A stretch of DNA of 64,000 nucleotides from Pterois miles (Eukaryota > Chordata > Actinopteri > Perciformes > Scorpaenidae): assembly GCA_947000775.1 (NCBI GenBank), contig CAMQGK010000463.1, positions 7,211,001-7,275,000 on the forward strand, written 5' to 3'. Shown here one piece after another: positions 11,553-23,915 of the stretch. Each line of letters opens with the position of its first letter. The stretch's first letter is position 1. The notes under the pieces are model-generated. The model was not told the DNA's origin. It saw only the letters and a list, made by a program, of their open reading frames with translations, and ran no database searches. The translations under genes were made by a program, and so were the position numbers.

Positions 11553-14500
11553 GCTGACATATTTCCTCAACGTTTTTAGGTTTCTTGCTCAATGTGCAGA
11601 GCTCAAAGTTCCAGTGCAGAAACAAAAAGATTTGGAGCGATCATACCAAAGCCACCAAGAGGAAGCCAAAAAGTCAGTGGTTGGACAGACGACTCTGCGT
11701 GCTCTGGAGGTGAGAAACACTGTTGTCAGAGGAGCTATGCTGTGATACTCTGTGTGACATATTAAAAATGTAATCTTTTAATTTATTTTTACATTGTAGT
11801 TAGTGCTGAAAAAAATTAATTGATGTGTATTTTGATGGAAAATTTACAACAATTTTGGTAATCCATAACTTAAAGGAACAGTGTGGGATCTATTGGTAGA
11901 AATGGAAAATAATAACAAGTATGTTTTCTTTAGTGCACAATCACCTGGAAATAAGAATCGTTGTGTTTTTGTTACCTTAGAATAAGCCCCTTATAAGATA
12001 AGATAAGCTGAACCTTTATTAATCCCCAGAGGGAAATTCGGGTGTCATAGCAGCATCAACACAGTACAGATAAATACAGTATAGTAAAAATTAAAAGAGA
12101 AGGTGCGATGAAGGGAGGAAGGTGCAATGAAGAGAATTGACAATAAAATAAGTAAGTAACAGTAATAAGTAAAGTGCAGCAGGTGGTGAGTATTGTATAT
12201 GCACAGCATATGTATATGTAATTATATAATTATATGTAATTATATACATTTGGAATAAATACGGAGCAGATGATCACAGAGTCACATGGGGGTCAGACCT
12301 TGGTTATGGAGCCTGATGGCCACCAAAAGAAAGGACTGACCCAGACGGTTTGTAGTGTGCCGAGGGGGGATCAGTCTCTGGCTGAATGTACTCCTCATCT
12401 GGACCAGTTGGTCATAGAGGGGGTGGGAGGGGTTCTTCAGAATAGACTCCAGCTTCCTCCTGGTCCTCCCCTCTGCCATCACCTCCAGACTGTCCAGCTC
12501 ACATCCAACCACAGACCCAGCCCTCCTCACCAGTTTGTTAAGTTTGGTGGCATCCCTGGTGCTGATGCCACCCCCCCAACATACCACGGCGAAGAACAGA
12601 AAGCTGGCTACTACAGACTGGTAAAACATCTGAAGTAGCCTGTTGCACACACTGAAGGTCCTCAGCCTTCTCAGAAAGAATAGTTTGCTCTGTCTCTTCC
12701 CTTCCTCCCTCCTACATAGGGAGTGAGTCCTCTTAGCAGAGATGATTGCCATGTTTCTACAGTAGCCCAGAACAGACAAACCTCTGTGTTAGATTTTCCT
12801 GCTTGGGCTAGAGTCGATAACGTTGCTCGCTCCGGAGTTAACACCCATCACTCCACTCATTTGCTGGGAAGCAAGACACAGGAAACCTCTGTTGGTATTG
12901 AGGAGCTGCAGCATTTTATTTATGCACAAACTGCAACTTCCACTGTACATTTACTTGATATTCTCAGAGCTTAGCTAACTCTGTCTTCTGCTCCACTAGC
13001 TCACTTATTCCCTCACACATATTCGCTGCCATTATATCGCTTCATCATTTCCCACGAACACGCACACTTTACTTACTGACTCTGCTATTCTCCAAATGAC
13101 GTCAGCCAGTTATTCTCAAAGTGTGGTCCATGGCACTCTGTCAGAGGGTCTGAAATAATTTGCTGTATCAAGTGCATATCTACATATGGGGACCATTTGC
13201 AGCAATAAAACAAGCACACTGTGTCCATTACTCCCACCCATGTTAGCTTTGAGTCAATAGAAGCTCTGATATAATTGTGACACAGCAATAAGTTAGTTAT
13301 TTTAAAGTTGAAGCACTTACTGCAAGTCAGCTTTAGACTGAAATGTAAATATCTGGATTTATTTGGACTAGGTCAATCTTGCTACTGTTCAATTTCTGAA
13401 AGCTTTTAAGATCAGTTCTATCAGGCTATAAATGCTGTCAAGTAGAGTCCAGTGAAATCACCCTCTGTTTAAAGGTAAATAAATGATATTAACATTTCAA
13501 TAACACATTACAAATTTCCCCGCTGTGTGACTAATAAATGATTATCTTATCTTAACAAGATTCAAACTGAAATGTGTTTCAATGCTGAACCAGGTCTGAA
13601 GTATTTAGGTTGAAAAGTTGTAGAACACAAATGGCTCCTATGGAATCTAAGAGTACAAATAGTAGAAAGAAAGAAAAGAAAAAGAAAGAAAGATATTCCT
13701 TTATTAGTCCCACAGTGGGGAAATTCAGATTTACACTCTGTTGTTCACACAGTACATATACATGTCAATGGAGAGATGTCAGAGTGAGGGGGCTGCTCCA
13801 GACAAGCGCCCAGAGCAGTTCGGGGTTTGGTGCCTTGCTCAGGGGCACCTCGGCAGTGCCCAAGAGGTAAACTGGCACCTCTCCAGCAACCAGTTGGTCT
13901 TGGTCCATGGGGGATTTGAACCCGGGTCCTCCACATCCTAACCCAAGTCCTTACGGACTGAGCTACTGCCGCCCAGAATGCATATGCTTAATAGGTGTTA
14001 CGATTAAGAGGAGGTCCTTGGAAAATTTTCTGTACTCAAAGGTACGTGGCCTCAAAAAGTTTGACAACCCTGACCTACACTGCAGCCTGTGCTCTTACAA
14101 CAACTGGCTCCAGACAGGGCCACTGTAGTTCTTCTGCATGATTGGCACATGGGAGAAGCTTCACTTGGTTACAATCTGCAACCTCACTACTAGATGTTCT
14201 CAGATCCTACACACTGCACCTTTAAGCAAGAAAAAAAGTCAATCATTTGTTGGTTTCATCTTCTAAAAGTGGGGATTTGCTGCTGTTCTGTACTATGTTT
14301 AAACTGTTTACCTGTTGGTTGGACAAAATACGCAGTTTGATATCCAGTGTTACCTTGGTCTCTGGGACTTTGCAATGGGCATGTTTCACTATGTTGTGGC
14401 ATTTTATGGAAGAAATGATTAATTGATTATGTGAAAAATAATCAACACATCAATGATGAAAATAATTTAGTTGCAGTCCTAAATGCAGTAAACAGCATTA

Positions 14501-17020
14501 TAATCCAATAAGTAATCAAAAGGCATAATGTGTATGTAAATTAGTGTTTTTAATTATCTGTAATATAAGTAAGTAAATGGCGTCTGTAATTGTGGTACAT
14601 GATGTCTTGTTGTGTTGTCTGGGTTTCCAGGAAGACCTGAGGGCTGTGGTCTGTGCTCTGGAGAAGATAGATGAGCACACTGTTTCTTTACAGCACACAT
14701 GCAGTATGCTGAGAGACCAGGTGGAGGAGGAGGAGGAGAACGCTAAAGAGGTGCTAAGTACTCACACATTTCAGCATACAGAAAAAAAACGTAACAAAAG
14801 GTCTTTGTGCCTTGAACATTTAATACATGGTTTTATTTGTTTATATAATTATTTCTTTATTCTATATTTGATTGTTCATTTGTTAAAAGCAGGTAGGAGT
14901 TTCTTTGTCTATTTTCTGCTTTGTCATGTTTATGCAGTGCTATTAAACGTCAAGTTTTTATCTTAGGCATGATACACAAATAAGAAATTTGTTTAAAAAA
15001 GAAACCATGGTTTATTTTTAGGGCTGTCAATTGATTAAAATATTTGATTGTGATTAATCGCATGATTGTCTATAGTTAATCACTATTAATTGCAAATTAA
15101 TCATACATTTTTACTCTCAATATGGGAGTGGATAAATATGCTTGCTTTATGTAACTATTTGTATACTACTGTATATTTGTATGTATATTACTGGAAATCC
15201 AACAACACAAAACAATGACAAATATTGTCAAGAAACCCTCACAGGTACCACATTTAGCATATAAAATATTCTCTTATCATAACATGACAAACTGCAGCCC
15301 AGCAGTTCCCCAAACTACATGTGATTATCATAAAATGGGCATGTCTGTAAAGGGGACTCGTGGGTACCCATAGAACCCATTTTCATTCACATATCTTGAG
15401 GTCAGAGGTCAAAGGACCCCTTTGAAAATGGACATGCCAGTTTTTCCTCATCAAAATTTAGAGCAAGTTTTGGAGTATTATTTAGCCTCTTTCACCACAA
15501 GCTAATATGACATGGCTGGTACAAATGGATTTGTTAATTTTTCTAGTTTCATATAATAGCAATATCTTCACTTGACACATTAAAACTGAGCCTGCTAAAA
15601 CATTAAAACAGCTATTTGCGTTAATGTGTTAAAGAAGTTTGTGGCGTTAAAACAAATTTGCATTATTAGCATGTTAACATTGACAGCCTTATTTGTGATA
15701 TAGTTATTGGTGTGGCTTCCTCTTTATCCATCCTGCTCCATCCATGTACCGGTCTACAGTATCCAACGAATCATCTTTAAATCTCTCTGCACTTAAACAT
15801 CTAGACATCATTTATAAAGTTGTATGTTTTAAATCTGTTCGGAAGAGAAATTATCTTGGTCTTGATACATTATTTTCATGATGTAGCTCTTACCAAAACA
15901 CTGTGGAGGACATTTTTATTGTCATGAGGTTTTATATAATTTCCAAATATTTATTAACTCTGACAAAAGTGTCTTTTAGATTTTACTACATTAAGTAGGT
16001 CGTTTCATTTCCATAGACAGTCAGAACTGAGGTGACCCAAAAAGAGTATTGGTTGACTGCATTTCTGGACGCAAGTGTCATTCTGTCATTTTTACTTCTT
16101 GGTGATTCAGTTGAACAGCATGTTGAAATGTGCCTGTTATGTGGGAGCTGACATAATGGGTGTGTTCTAGAGCAAATAGTTCTGAGTAATAACAGGAAAT
16201 GTCTTATCAGCTTTCTGATACACTTGAATCATATCAAAGCAGAGATTTGCAGTGTACTTACTGCACATCTGTCAGTTCCTTCACCTATTACATGAAGAGA
16301 TAAAGATCTAAAATTGTACTCATGCAGTTCTGCTCTTCCTTTCTGTATTCACACAGCTCTTACAGATAGCTGAACAAACAGATCTCAACCTTGCCCCTCT
16401 ACCTCCACAAAAAGATAAAACGACATTAGAGGTGAGTATGGGTGGTGCACAGAGTACACTTTCACAAAATCCAGTATTAGCTTGACTTGTTCCTGTTGCA
16501 TAACAGCTGTTTTCACAAACATTTATATTGCTCAGTTACTTTTTGTGAATAAGACGTGGTCAAATTGCCTGAGGTAGCACTTCCTCTGCAATGTCACAGG
16601 AAAGTCTAAACTTGTTCTCTGTTGTGCAAATTCTTTGTAATGTGAAAAAAAATGTGTCTTACGAAAGGCCGAGAGTGTGACATCTAGGGTTCTGTGTTAT
16701 GAGTCAGTTTTATAATCTACAAGATAACGCTTCATTCTTGTTTTAGTCGCAGAGCATTTTACAAAACACTGTCATGACACTCCACATTTATTAGAAACAC
16801 AAAATCACACAGCAGTGCGTAACATTTTTGTTTTCTTTAGGCTCAACTGAGAAAAATCATACCAGACACTGACTCTGAGACCACAGCTCGGAAGCTGGGA
16901 GAAATTCTGCAGAAATCAGAGGCCGTTGAGGATGCCCAGGCGCTGCTTGTAGAGGCACACAAACATGCTGATCAGCTCTTCAACCCTGGCTTCACTTTGC
17001 ACAGTGGTGCATTTTGTTGA
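8394..17020 (+). CDS. cenpq: Centromere protein Q
   Basis: Eight coding exons in compatible phase: 8394-8489, 8581-8650, about 8800-8908, 10060-10128, 11580-11709, 14631-14750, 16357-16431 and 16841-17020 (TGA). The spliced product is about 282 aa, against 268 in human. CENP-Q belongs to the CENP-O/P/Q/U/R part of the constitutive centromere-associated network and helps dock Plk1 and link the inner kinetochore to microtubules. The family pattern is a basic, disordered N-terminus (KVPNLKKSKKTDQ), then W-K-L plus LKEKKESQEHLNIMKTR and FLAQCAELKVPVQKQKDLER, which parallel the human order. A coiled coil follows (exons 5-6, including VEEEEENAKE), then a C-terminal helix (LNLAPLPPQKDKTTLEAQLR). Exon 3 has two in-frame acceptors, 8799 and 8817, the second giving 276 aa. 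Intron 5 contains nested transposons. AATAAA lies at about 17206. Confidence 0.88.
11990..12745 (-). mobile_element. 5'-truncated L2-like LINE (reverse transcriptase C-terminus and 3' end)
   Basis: Minus-strand frame 12282-12779 encodes the C-terminal part of a non-LTR retrotransposon ORF2. It has KLFFLRRLRTFSVCNRLLQM, FYQSVVASFLFFAVVCWGG, LNKLVRRAGSVVGCELDSLE and a terminal RHTTNRLGQSFLLVAIRLHN. About 280 nt of 3' UTR follow and end in GGGGATTAATAAAGGTTCAG with a short TTATCT-type tail. The first dozen residues of the frame are flanking repeat. The 5' truncation is typical of target-primed reverse transcription. The plus-strand frame at 12270-12638 is an antisense shadow. Confidence 0.85.
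13663..13974 (-). mobile_element. tRNA-derived SINE, copy B
   Basis: Same family and orientation as copy A. It has the best-preserved head, with GGCAGTAGCTCAGTCCGTAA and the B box GGGTTCAAATCC on the minus strand. The tail is (TTTC)n. It is nested in the element at 11870-14226. Confidence 0.88.
15019..15690. repeat. AGGGCTGTCAATTGA-type dispersed repeat in cenpq intron 6
   Basis: It begins AGGGCTGTCAATTGATTAAA and closes with ATTGACAGCCTT, so the termini are inverted. A long collinear stretch (CTGTAAAGGGGACTCGTGGG; ATATCTTGAGGTCAGAGGTC; GTGGCGTTAAAACAAATTTG) recurs at 63324-64000. Only the terminal part recurs at about 47575-47668. It is non-coding, probably a non-autonomous DNA transposon. 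Confidence 0.75.
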
Positions 17021-17409
17021 GACAGGAACCACCAATTCTTTGCTTACACAGGTCTGAAATTGTTTTTTTTTTTTTTTTTTTTAAGGACATTTACAGATGT
17101 AAGAAGTTTACAAGTGTATTCACATTGGAGCTTTGGTGTTAAGGGAAATATAACTTGGTCTTAACATTAACTCAAGTCCATTTTTTGTGATTGTGAAATA
17201 CCTGCAATAAAACGAAAAAATTGCAGCCACTATATGAAGAATTGGAAAATTTCCAACTCTGGCGGCCACATTAGTACTATAAAAAAGAGACGCTGAGGCA
17301 GACAGCAATTTAATAAACTTTAAACCATCAAGTTTTTTTAAGTTCTTCTTTAAGAAATACTATTTGGTAAAATACAAATAAATATTGCAATTTCCTTCTT
17401 CTTCTTCTT

Positions 17410-17440
<31 letters not shown>

Positions 17441-19582
17441 TTATTATTATTATTATTTTTTTTTTTAGATTTTTTGACATTTTGTCCTATTGGAAGCTAA
17501 GGCAGCTACAGAGGCAGACTGGAAACAAGGGGAGGGGAGGAGGGGGGTGAAATGAAAAGGTCAGCACTGCAGCCAGAATTGAACCATGCATGTAGGGGTG
17601 TGTTTTTGTATCTGGAGGGAAGCAGGGAACAGAGAAAGAGCCTTAGAGAGACCGGAAGAAGTGAAGCGCCAACACAAGTTTATACGTGTTGAGGTCGGGA
17701 AAAGTGATGGAATATTCAAGCCTCCACTTCAAAAAAGAAGTTACCACCTTTAATAATCTTCACATTCTCTGAATGCATGAAACATAGTGGTTTGATTGGT
17801 TGAACTACCTGTGGGAAGAATGAACATGTAGGAGTCTGTCCATTCTGGATAAAAAGCTGTTTGCTGTCTACTTTTCTCTTTTTAGAGCACGCCACTTATT
17901 TCTCCAACTGTTATCTCTTGTCTCGGCTCTCCCATGTGTGTCTATCACACTCACTGGAACGCACTGAAGTTTCCCGAGCCGCTCAGCCAGTGCCGTAAAG
18001 AAATGATCTGTCAAAATGTAATAATTCTCAATGATTTACCGGTTAAAGGTCTGTTGTACAGTGTATCGTGATATAGCCTGCTCTTTCTCCAGGGCTCTAC
18101 CCTTAGTATTTTACAGCATTCAGTTTTATATACTGTATATATTAAAGGTTTTAATCATAATTAAATTGAGTGTTGCACTGAGGATGCCATGATTGTTTTT
18201 TGTTTTTTTTTTTTGGTAGAAATTCATCCCTGTTGGACCTTGAAGAATTGAGATCATGCAGATGTGACTTTATGATCACGTGTAATTAAACAGATGCCAT
18301 TTAAAGATTTTTATTATTATTATTATTCATGTTTTTGGAAGAAAATACATGTAAAGTGCTACCATTATTGACAGAATAGGTGTGTTTTTATAAACAACAA
18401 ACTAATAAAGCTATCTGCATAAATGAAATCCAGTCAGACATGGATATAGTACATTCACAATGAGATAATGACCCTGCAACATATTTACTTCCTGCTCAGC
18501 ATGTTGTGCTTCAGTCCTCTGAGAGTCTGTAGCCATATAGTACGTACATTCCTAGGTTTGTCAGGTACAACTAGTACCAGATGTATAGACATGTTTTATT
18601 CTATACATCTTGAGCATGAGTTCAGCAGATTTGTGGATCTGACTCCCTGATAGGATAAATTCAGTATCACGTTCCTTGGACCATAGTAGAGAGATAATAC
18701 ATGCAAGCTTTATGGTGCGTTCTTGGAGGAGTCCACATGACATAGGTTTACCCTGGGGCCAGGAAGCTGGCACTGAAATAATTATGTGTTCACTTTGTCT
18801 TGTTATTTACCATGAAGGTGTTCCCTGCCCACGAACCAACAGACAAGATGATTCATGAATTCATTTTTATGCCCAATTATGACCCTGCCTTCAGCGTGCC
18901 GCAACAGAAGCAACATTTCTGAAGTCTTCAGTCATGTACTTTTACTGATGACACTTGTGTCCATATAACTTCTTGTCCTCAGCCGACAGTAGAGAAACAT
19001 GGCCTGGTTCAGTGTTGGATGAAATGTATATTCCTCTTCATACACGTCACTGTGTGTTGTAATTTTACCATCCATCTGACAATTCGTGGGAAATGAGTTG
19101 TCTTTCTCTGAGATGCTGAAATCACAGTTTATGGCACCATCAATCCAATCTTGTAAATCAAACTTTTTCATGCCAATGATCTCCCATCAGAGGAAATCTC
19201 TGGTCAGAAAGTGTTTGTTGCGTGAGGAACTGAGAGAAATAGTTGTAATCAAACTGTGATCCAACTACAGTCACTTTAAAAGTTATGGTCAAATCTGTCG
19301 ACGGGATTACATCTCTACATATAGGGAATATAACATTAATGATATTCACTTATTTCTCCATATGCTGTGACGTTTGGACTCATTTTTAAAATACTGACCT
19401 AAAGCATGTACTTTGCTTTACAGTAACTCAAACCCGTCTTTGTTTTATTTACACTTTTTGGGGATATTTGAGCAAGTTGTGCAAATGGAGAAACCAACCA
19501 ATCAGTGGTCATTTTTAAGACATTTACAATTTTAATATAAAAACCTGTTAAAATCTAATATAAAACATTGTTGACCTCTCTG
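17021..19582. other. Spacer cenpq-GPCR (3' ends facing)
   Basis: The cenpq 3' UTR probably ends near AATAAA at about 17206. A (TTC)n(TTA)n tract lies at 17394-17456. At 18932-19349 two overlapping minus-strand frames of protein-like composition are seen (see findings). No recognised gene otherwise. Confidence 0.45.
17394..17456. repeat. (TTC)n(TTA)n microsatellite
   Basis: About 15 TTC units followed by about 6 TTA units and a T run, shortly downstream of cenpq. Confidence 0.95.
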
Positions 19583-21894
19583 TTACAGCTGTGAGTTCTT
19601 AAGTGAGTTCTTGAGCGACTTCCTTCGTATGGAGTCTGTGGAGTCATCGCTGAAAAGTCTTTCAATCGTAGAGACAAGTGAAGCTCTGATTGCACGGCTT
19701 AAGCCTCGGGCAGCAAACACATACAGCACCGGGTTGAGAGCACACTTGATGTACACCAGGAACAGAGATATGTATTTGCCATAAGTTGCTCCTTTATACA
19801 GCGACTCACGTTTAGGCCTTCCCTCAGCTAAGGCCTGAAGGAACCGACAAACAAAATATGGCACCCAGCAGGTGAGGAAGAGGAGCATGGTGAAAAACAG
19901 CACGTGGTACATTTTGGTCATCCTGCGGGCAGTTGAAGGGGTGGTGCTAGAGGTGGGTGTTAAGGGCACTGCTTGCTGAATGGTGAACAATACAGCCAGG
20001 TTACTTCCCAAGAACACCAGCAGGGGCAAGATGAAACCAGCTACTGTTTCTGTGACAAACAGCGCCATGTCAAACTTCCCACTCTCCAGGCACTGGTATG
20101 TCCCGTTTCTGTCCATCAGGACAGCACTGTGGAGGTACGGGGCAGAGAAGATGGTGGCCATTAGCCATAAGATGCCACAGGCCAGAGGAACAGCCCAGGA
20201 AGGGCGTCGCAGTCGAGCCCACACGGGCCTCAGCAGACACAGGCATCGCTCCAGGGCCACGGCACAGAGAAGGAAAGCGGAGGCGTATAACCCCAGGCCT
20301 CGCAGGAAGATGATCACGTGGCAGAAGACACGGCCAAACGGCCAGCTGTAGTTGTGGGCGATGTAGCCCAACATGAGGGGAGTACGCAGGAGCAGCACCA
20401 GGTCAGCCAGGGCCAAATTGAGGACATAAATACGGAAACTGCTGGCAGCTCGGGTCTCCTCACTGCTGCCTCTGCGCACCAGGTGACGATTATGCCGTAG
20501 TCCAAGTGCCCAGACCACCAGTCCATTCAGAGGTACGCCCACCTAGAGAAATCAAGAGAACCAATAACATTCAGGCTGACAATCTTTTAAAGCAATGTCT
20601 ATTACAGATACAGCTGCAGCATAAAGAAAATGGCAAGGAAATGATTAACTGCCCAAAGGTAAAAACAACTGCCTACCAGCACCTCTAAAGGTGCCAGACA
20701 CACCAACCCAACATTAAATCACTAGTGGTGATGAAGGCCAACTGTTGTGTCGCCTGCATTTGAACACACCGCAGAGACTATAGCTGACAGTCAGTTAGCA
20801 CATATGTTCTGCGTCTGTGAGAGGAAATAACTCCACACCAGCAGGTTGAGGTAGTCTGCATTCATCATTCAAAAAGGGAAACGAGGACCTCAGATATACA
20901 GTACAAGACGTTGTTATGATACATGCATGAAACAAAGCACTGTTTGCTGACCATTTTCACGCCACCTCACTCACCACTTGGCTTCATTTCAGATGGCCTT
21001 GGCCTCAGCTGCATATTTACCGTGTGTTGGAATGATCAGATGAGATGAAGATGAAAAATTAAAAGAGCCTTTTGGGTAAATAAAAGGGATTTTCTCACTG
21101 AGGCTCCACCACTGATTCAAAATGATGAATTGGTGAAAAATCTCGATATGAATGAGAGTAGAGCCAACGGCGGGGGACACACTGCAAAAACTCGGCCGAT
21201 ATAATCAACAATATATATACAATAAACAAAAAAAAAAAAAGAAAAATTGGGGTTTTAGGGGGGGTTAGGGGGGGGAATATTTTGTCTAGACTCCAGGCAA
21301 AAAAGTGCTCCTAGACAATAAATTGTCTCACACATGACCCCATAAAACCACAACATCTTGTTTTTACATGTTTCTGTGCAGTTTAAACAAACAAGGATAA
21401 CGCTTCATTGGGAGGTTTAGAGGATTTGTCCTTGGAAGGGGGGGGGGTCCCCCCCAGAGAAAAAGGGGGCCGCGCATCGAAAAAGAAGGAGGGGAGACAC
21501 ACCCCTCCCCGGGAAAAAAGGGGGGTTTCCCAAAATGCAATTTTTTTTTTTCTTTAAAATACATTGAGCACAATAATTTACACAAATCAAGCTGGCAGTC
21601 ATTCATTGGCTCTGAACAAGGGTGTTTTTATGGCCCCAAACCTCATAACCGACAGACGATCCCAACTGTTATTATATACTATTATGCAGCTCCTTTATCA
21701 ATCTGCCCAGCCCTGTGTGTAGTGGTATTGTACAATAGTTATAGAGGATTTCTCACCAGGAAGATGAGCAGAGTAGCTGCTATTTTGATTCCTCTGACTG
21801 CCTCCTCCTGCCAGGAGCTGTTGGAGGTGTTGGGGCTGGTAAGAAGCTGGTTCACTGCATGGACAGAAAACTGTGTCCCATTCATGTCGGCCAT
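19583..21894 (-). CDS. ptgdr2: Chemoattractant-type GPCR, prostaglandin D2 receptor 2 (CRTH2)-like
   Basis: Two coding exons on the minus strand, 21894-21757 and 20542-19583, join in phase 0 inside transmembrane segment 1 (365 aa). The N-terminus has N-glycosylation sequons at N5, N22 and N25. Seven hydrophobic segments follow. Visible class A marks are GVPLNGLVVW in TM1, LNLALADL in TM2, Cys120 pairing with Cys197, E-R-C at 144-146 in place of DRY, CWVP in TM6 and NPVLY at 316-320. RPVWA after the ERC, and SL-x-T-x2-E-x4-DDS in the tail, resemble CRTH2 more than leukotriene B4 receptors. CRTH2 couples to Gi and senses prostaglandin D2. PTGDR2 and MRPL16 share human 11q12, which supports the call. 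The start ATG at 21894 follows a likely UTR acceptor (CTGTGTTTCAG, about 21911). A leukotriene or other lipid receptor remains possible. Confidence 0.65.
21228..21560. repeat. G/C-homopolymer-rich low-complexity tract in the GPCR intron
   Basis: It contains TTTTAGGGGGGGTTAGGGGG (about 21253), a G9 run followed by TCCCCCCC (about 21438) and further G/C runs of 5-7 nt. No coding signal. It may form G-quadruplexes or reflect poor consensus. Confidence 0.6.
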
Positions 21895-21911
21895 TACGGT
21901 GATGAGCTGAA

Positions 21912-23911
21912 ACACAGTAGACATAGGTGTGATGCCACAGATACGCAGATTTTGTGGCAATTTTTTTCTCCTCTGAAACTTGACATGAAATCTGAAATAT
22001 CACATATTGAAAGCAGTCATTTTACCAGTGACAAAGATGGAGATGTGTAACATGCATGATTGCATATGGATTTCATATGTGCCAGTTGCCTAAAACACAG
22101 ACGGGCTGATTTCCACATAACACCCCGACACCACAGACTTCCTTCCTTACTTTATCTCTGTTTTGTTTCACTGCTGAGAACCCCTTGTCTTGCAACAAAT
22201 ACTAAAAGATACTTACCTTAATCATAACCACCACGTTTACCCCCAAACCCTTAACCTTTTGAAAATCTAATGGTTAAACACACAAGATCCAGCTCTCTGT
22301 CTGCAAATGAGGGTTGAATCCCCACAATGTGACCATTTTGTCCCCATGGCCTGACTAATATAAGCATACATACACATATTTACAGGACTCGCGTCACATG
22401 TTGTATTAGCAGTAATGATCACAGAGAAAGACATCTGTTATATTTTCCTGCAGCCACCGCTGGCTCAGGGCCCTGCCTGCATGTACATCTAGACCAGGCC
22501 TGTTTGTGTGCAGCTGGAATGAGAGCAGCATGCATGCAAACACTCCTGTGTTAATGAATACACCTCCTTTGGTCCCCACACAGTAGCAGCACTGCTAACC
22601 TGTGCCAATGTTACTGATAGCAATTGTGGTTCCTGGATTAAAAACTCAAAGTTCATATTTCTGTAATCTAAAGCCACCAAGAAGTTTAGGATTTCTGATT
22701 TATCTGTGTTTTTAAAAAGCTGCTTTACATCATTTGGATGTTAATTTAAAGAGTTTTCCTTCTTACCTGCTTTATTTGCCTTGTGTGTGGGAGAAATGGA
22801 GCAGCAGATAAAGAAAAGAGGAGTGCCTACAGGCTGTTATAAGAACAATCTCTCTCCCTCTCTCGCTCTCTCTCTCTTTCCTGTGTGATTGCAACACGCA
22901 CTCCTTCCTATGAACATATCTATAAACATCAAAACAGCAGTTTCGATAATATTTCTCAGCTAAATGCAGTTCCTCAGTACTCAAACCCAAATGTTGAATT
23001 TATCAACATTAACCCAAGAGGCATCAAATTGAACAAAACTGTGCCTTAAACTTTTGACTGTGAAATGGTTAAATGGTACAAAGCATTATTAACTTTTAGA
23101 TTTCTATGACTGTATGCAATTTTGTCAGCAGTAAAGAACCTAATTTGTATGCTCGCTTCAGTGGTGTATATTCAGTTTACTTCTTTACGCTGTCCTTGAA
23201 CTGAGATTAGACTCCAAAACTACCATTATGCTCCATATCTGCTTTAATTTTTAAGATACAGAACTTTTAGTTTATTTATTTGTTTGACTATGTGTTGCTC
23301 CATTAGCCTGTAGGCTAATGGAGCAAAGACTGTAGGACACTAAGAGTGGCCGATGTTAAAAACTGTGGGTTGCTAAAGTAAAATGCACTGAAGCACTGCT
23401 TTTCAGCTTAAATTAGCATAATTAGCCGTAATTTCATACCAGAAGGCTGGTGATATTCTAATAAACTCTGAGAGAAAAAAGTTTGGAAATTTGTATTTGG
23501 TCGATTGTTTCTCTGTTGTTACAATGCTAATTGATATTCTTTTAAACATTGCTGGAAAGATGGTTTATTTACCTTCACACTGATGTCCAACTCATAAGAA
23601 TCATGCATTTGTGGGATGAGCAGCACAGCTGATTATGTGGGTAGCGCCCAAGTGAAATTTGCCAAAATTCTCTGCCAGTGCTCAACAGTGTATTCAACTG
23701 TTGATACTGACTCCTGTTTTGAGCTCCAGCTGTTGCCGATCAGGCACCACGAGACCAGACCACAGGATCACGAAGTGATCAGTTTCATTCTGAAAACGCA
23801 GCTTTTTCAAAACCAACATGGCTCAGTTCAAAATTTCTTCTCTGACATGATTTTGACATCAGATGATTTGCTACCAATCAGTGCTGCCAGTCAGGCACCT
23901 GATGCATGATC
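21912..23911. other. 5' flank of the GPCR gene
   Basis: Probably 5' UTR exon(s) and promoter of the minus-strand GPCR. A TC-rich tract lies at about 22845-22880. The open frame at 23616-23909 has no recognisable domain. Nothing else is supported. Confidence 0.35.
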
Positions 23912-23915
23912 CTTA

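Larger units (their letters stand above)
11870..14226. mobile_element. Inverted-terminal repeat element hosting a LINE and a SINE
   Basis: Its ends are TTAAAGGAACAGTGTG (11870) and CTACACACTGCACCTTTAA (ending about 14225), nearly complementary. The element at 32668-33233 has the same ends and shares internal blocks (GATCTATTG; GATAACGTT; CAATCTGCAAC). This copy is enlarged by an L2-like LINE (about 11990-12745) and a SINE (13663-13974). No intact transposase was found. The class is uncertain. Confidence 0.65.
11800..14487. repeat. MITE split by nested insertions in cenpq intron 5
   Basis: The left part is about 11800-11869. The right part, about 14227-14487, ends in ATTTAGTTGCAGTCCTAA, the complement of the AGGGCTGCAACTAA terminus seen at 4682. 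Its interior (GGATTTGCTGCTGTTCTGTA, then GGTTGGACAAAATACGCAGTT) matches the interior of the copy at 44253-44535. The two parts read as one element opened by the insertion at 11870-14226. Confidence 0.6.

Noticed and set aside
12270..12638. Plus-strand 122-codon frame in cenpq intron 5
   Set aside because: It is antisense to the LINE reverse-transcriptase remnant, which has clear homology on the minus strand.
13741..13941. Short frame MFTQYIYMSMERCQSEG, also at 50104 and antisense at 31341
   Set aside because: It recurs because it is the translation of the SINE body, not a gene family.
13920..13974. tRNA-like A and B boxes
   Set aside because: They are the head of a SINE. No complete cloverleaf or acceptor stem is present, so no tRNA gene is called.
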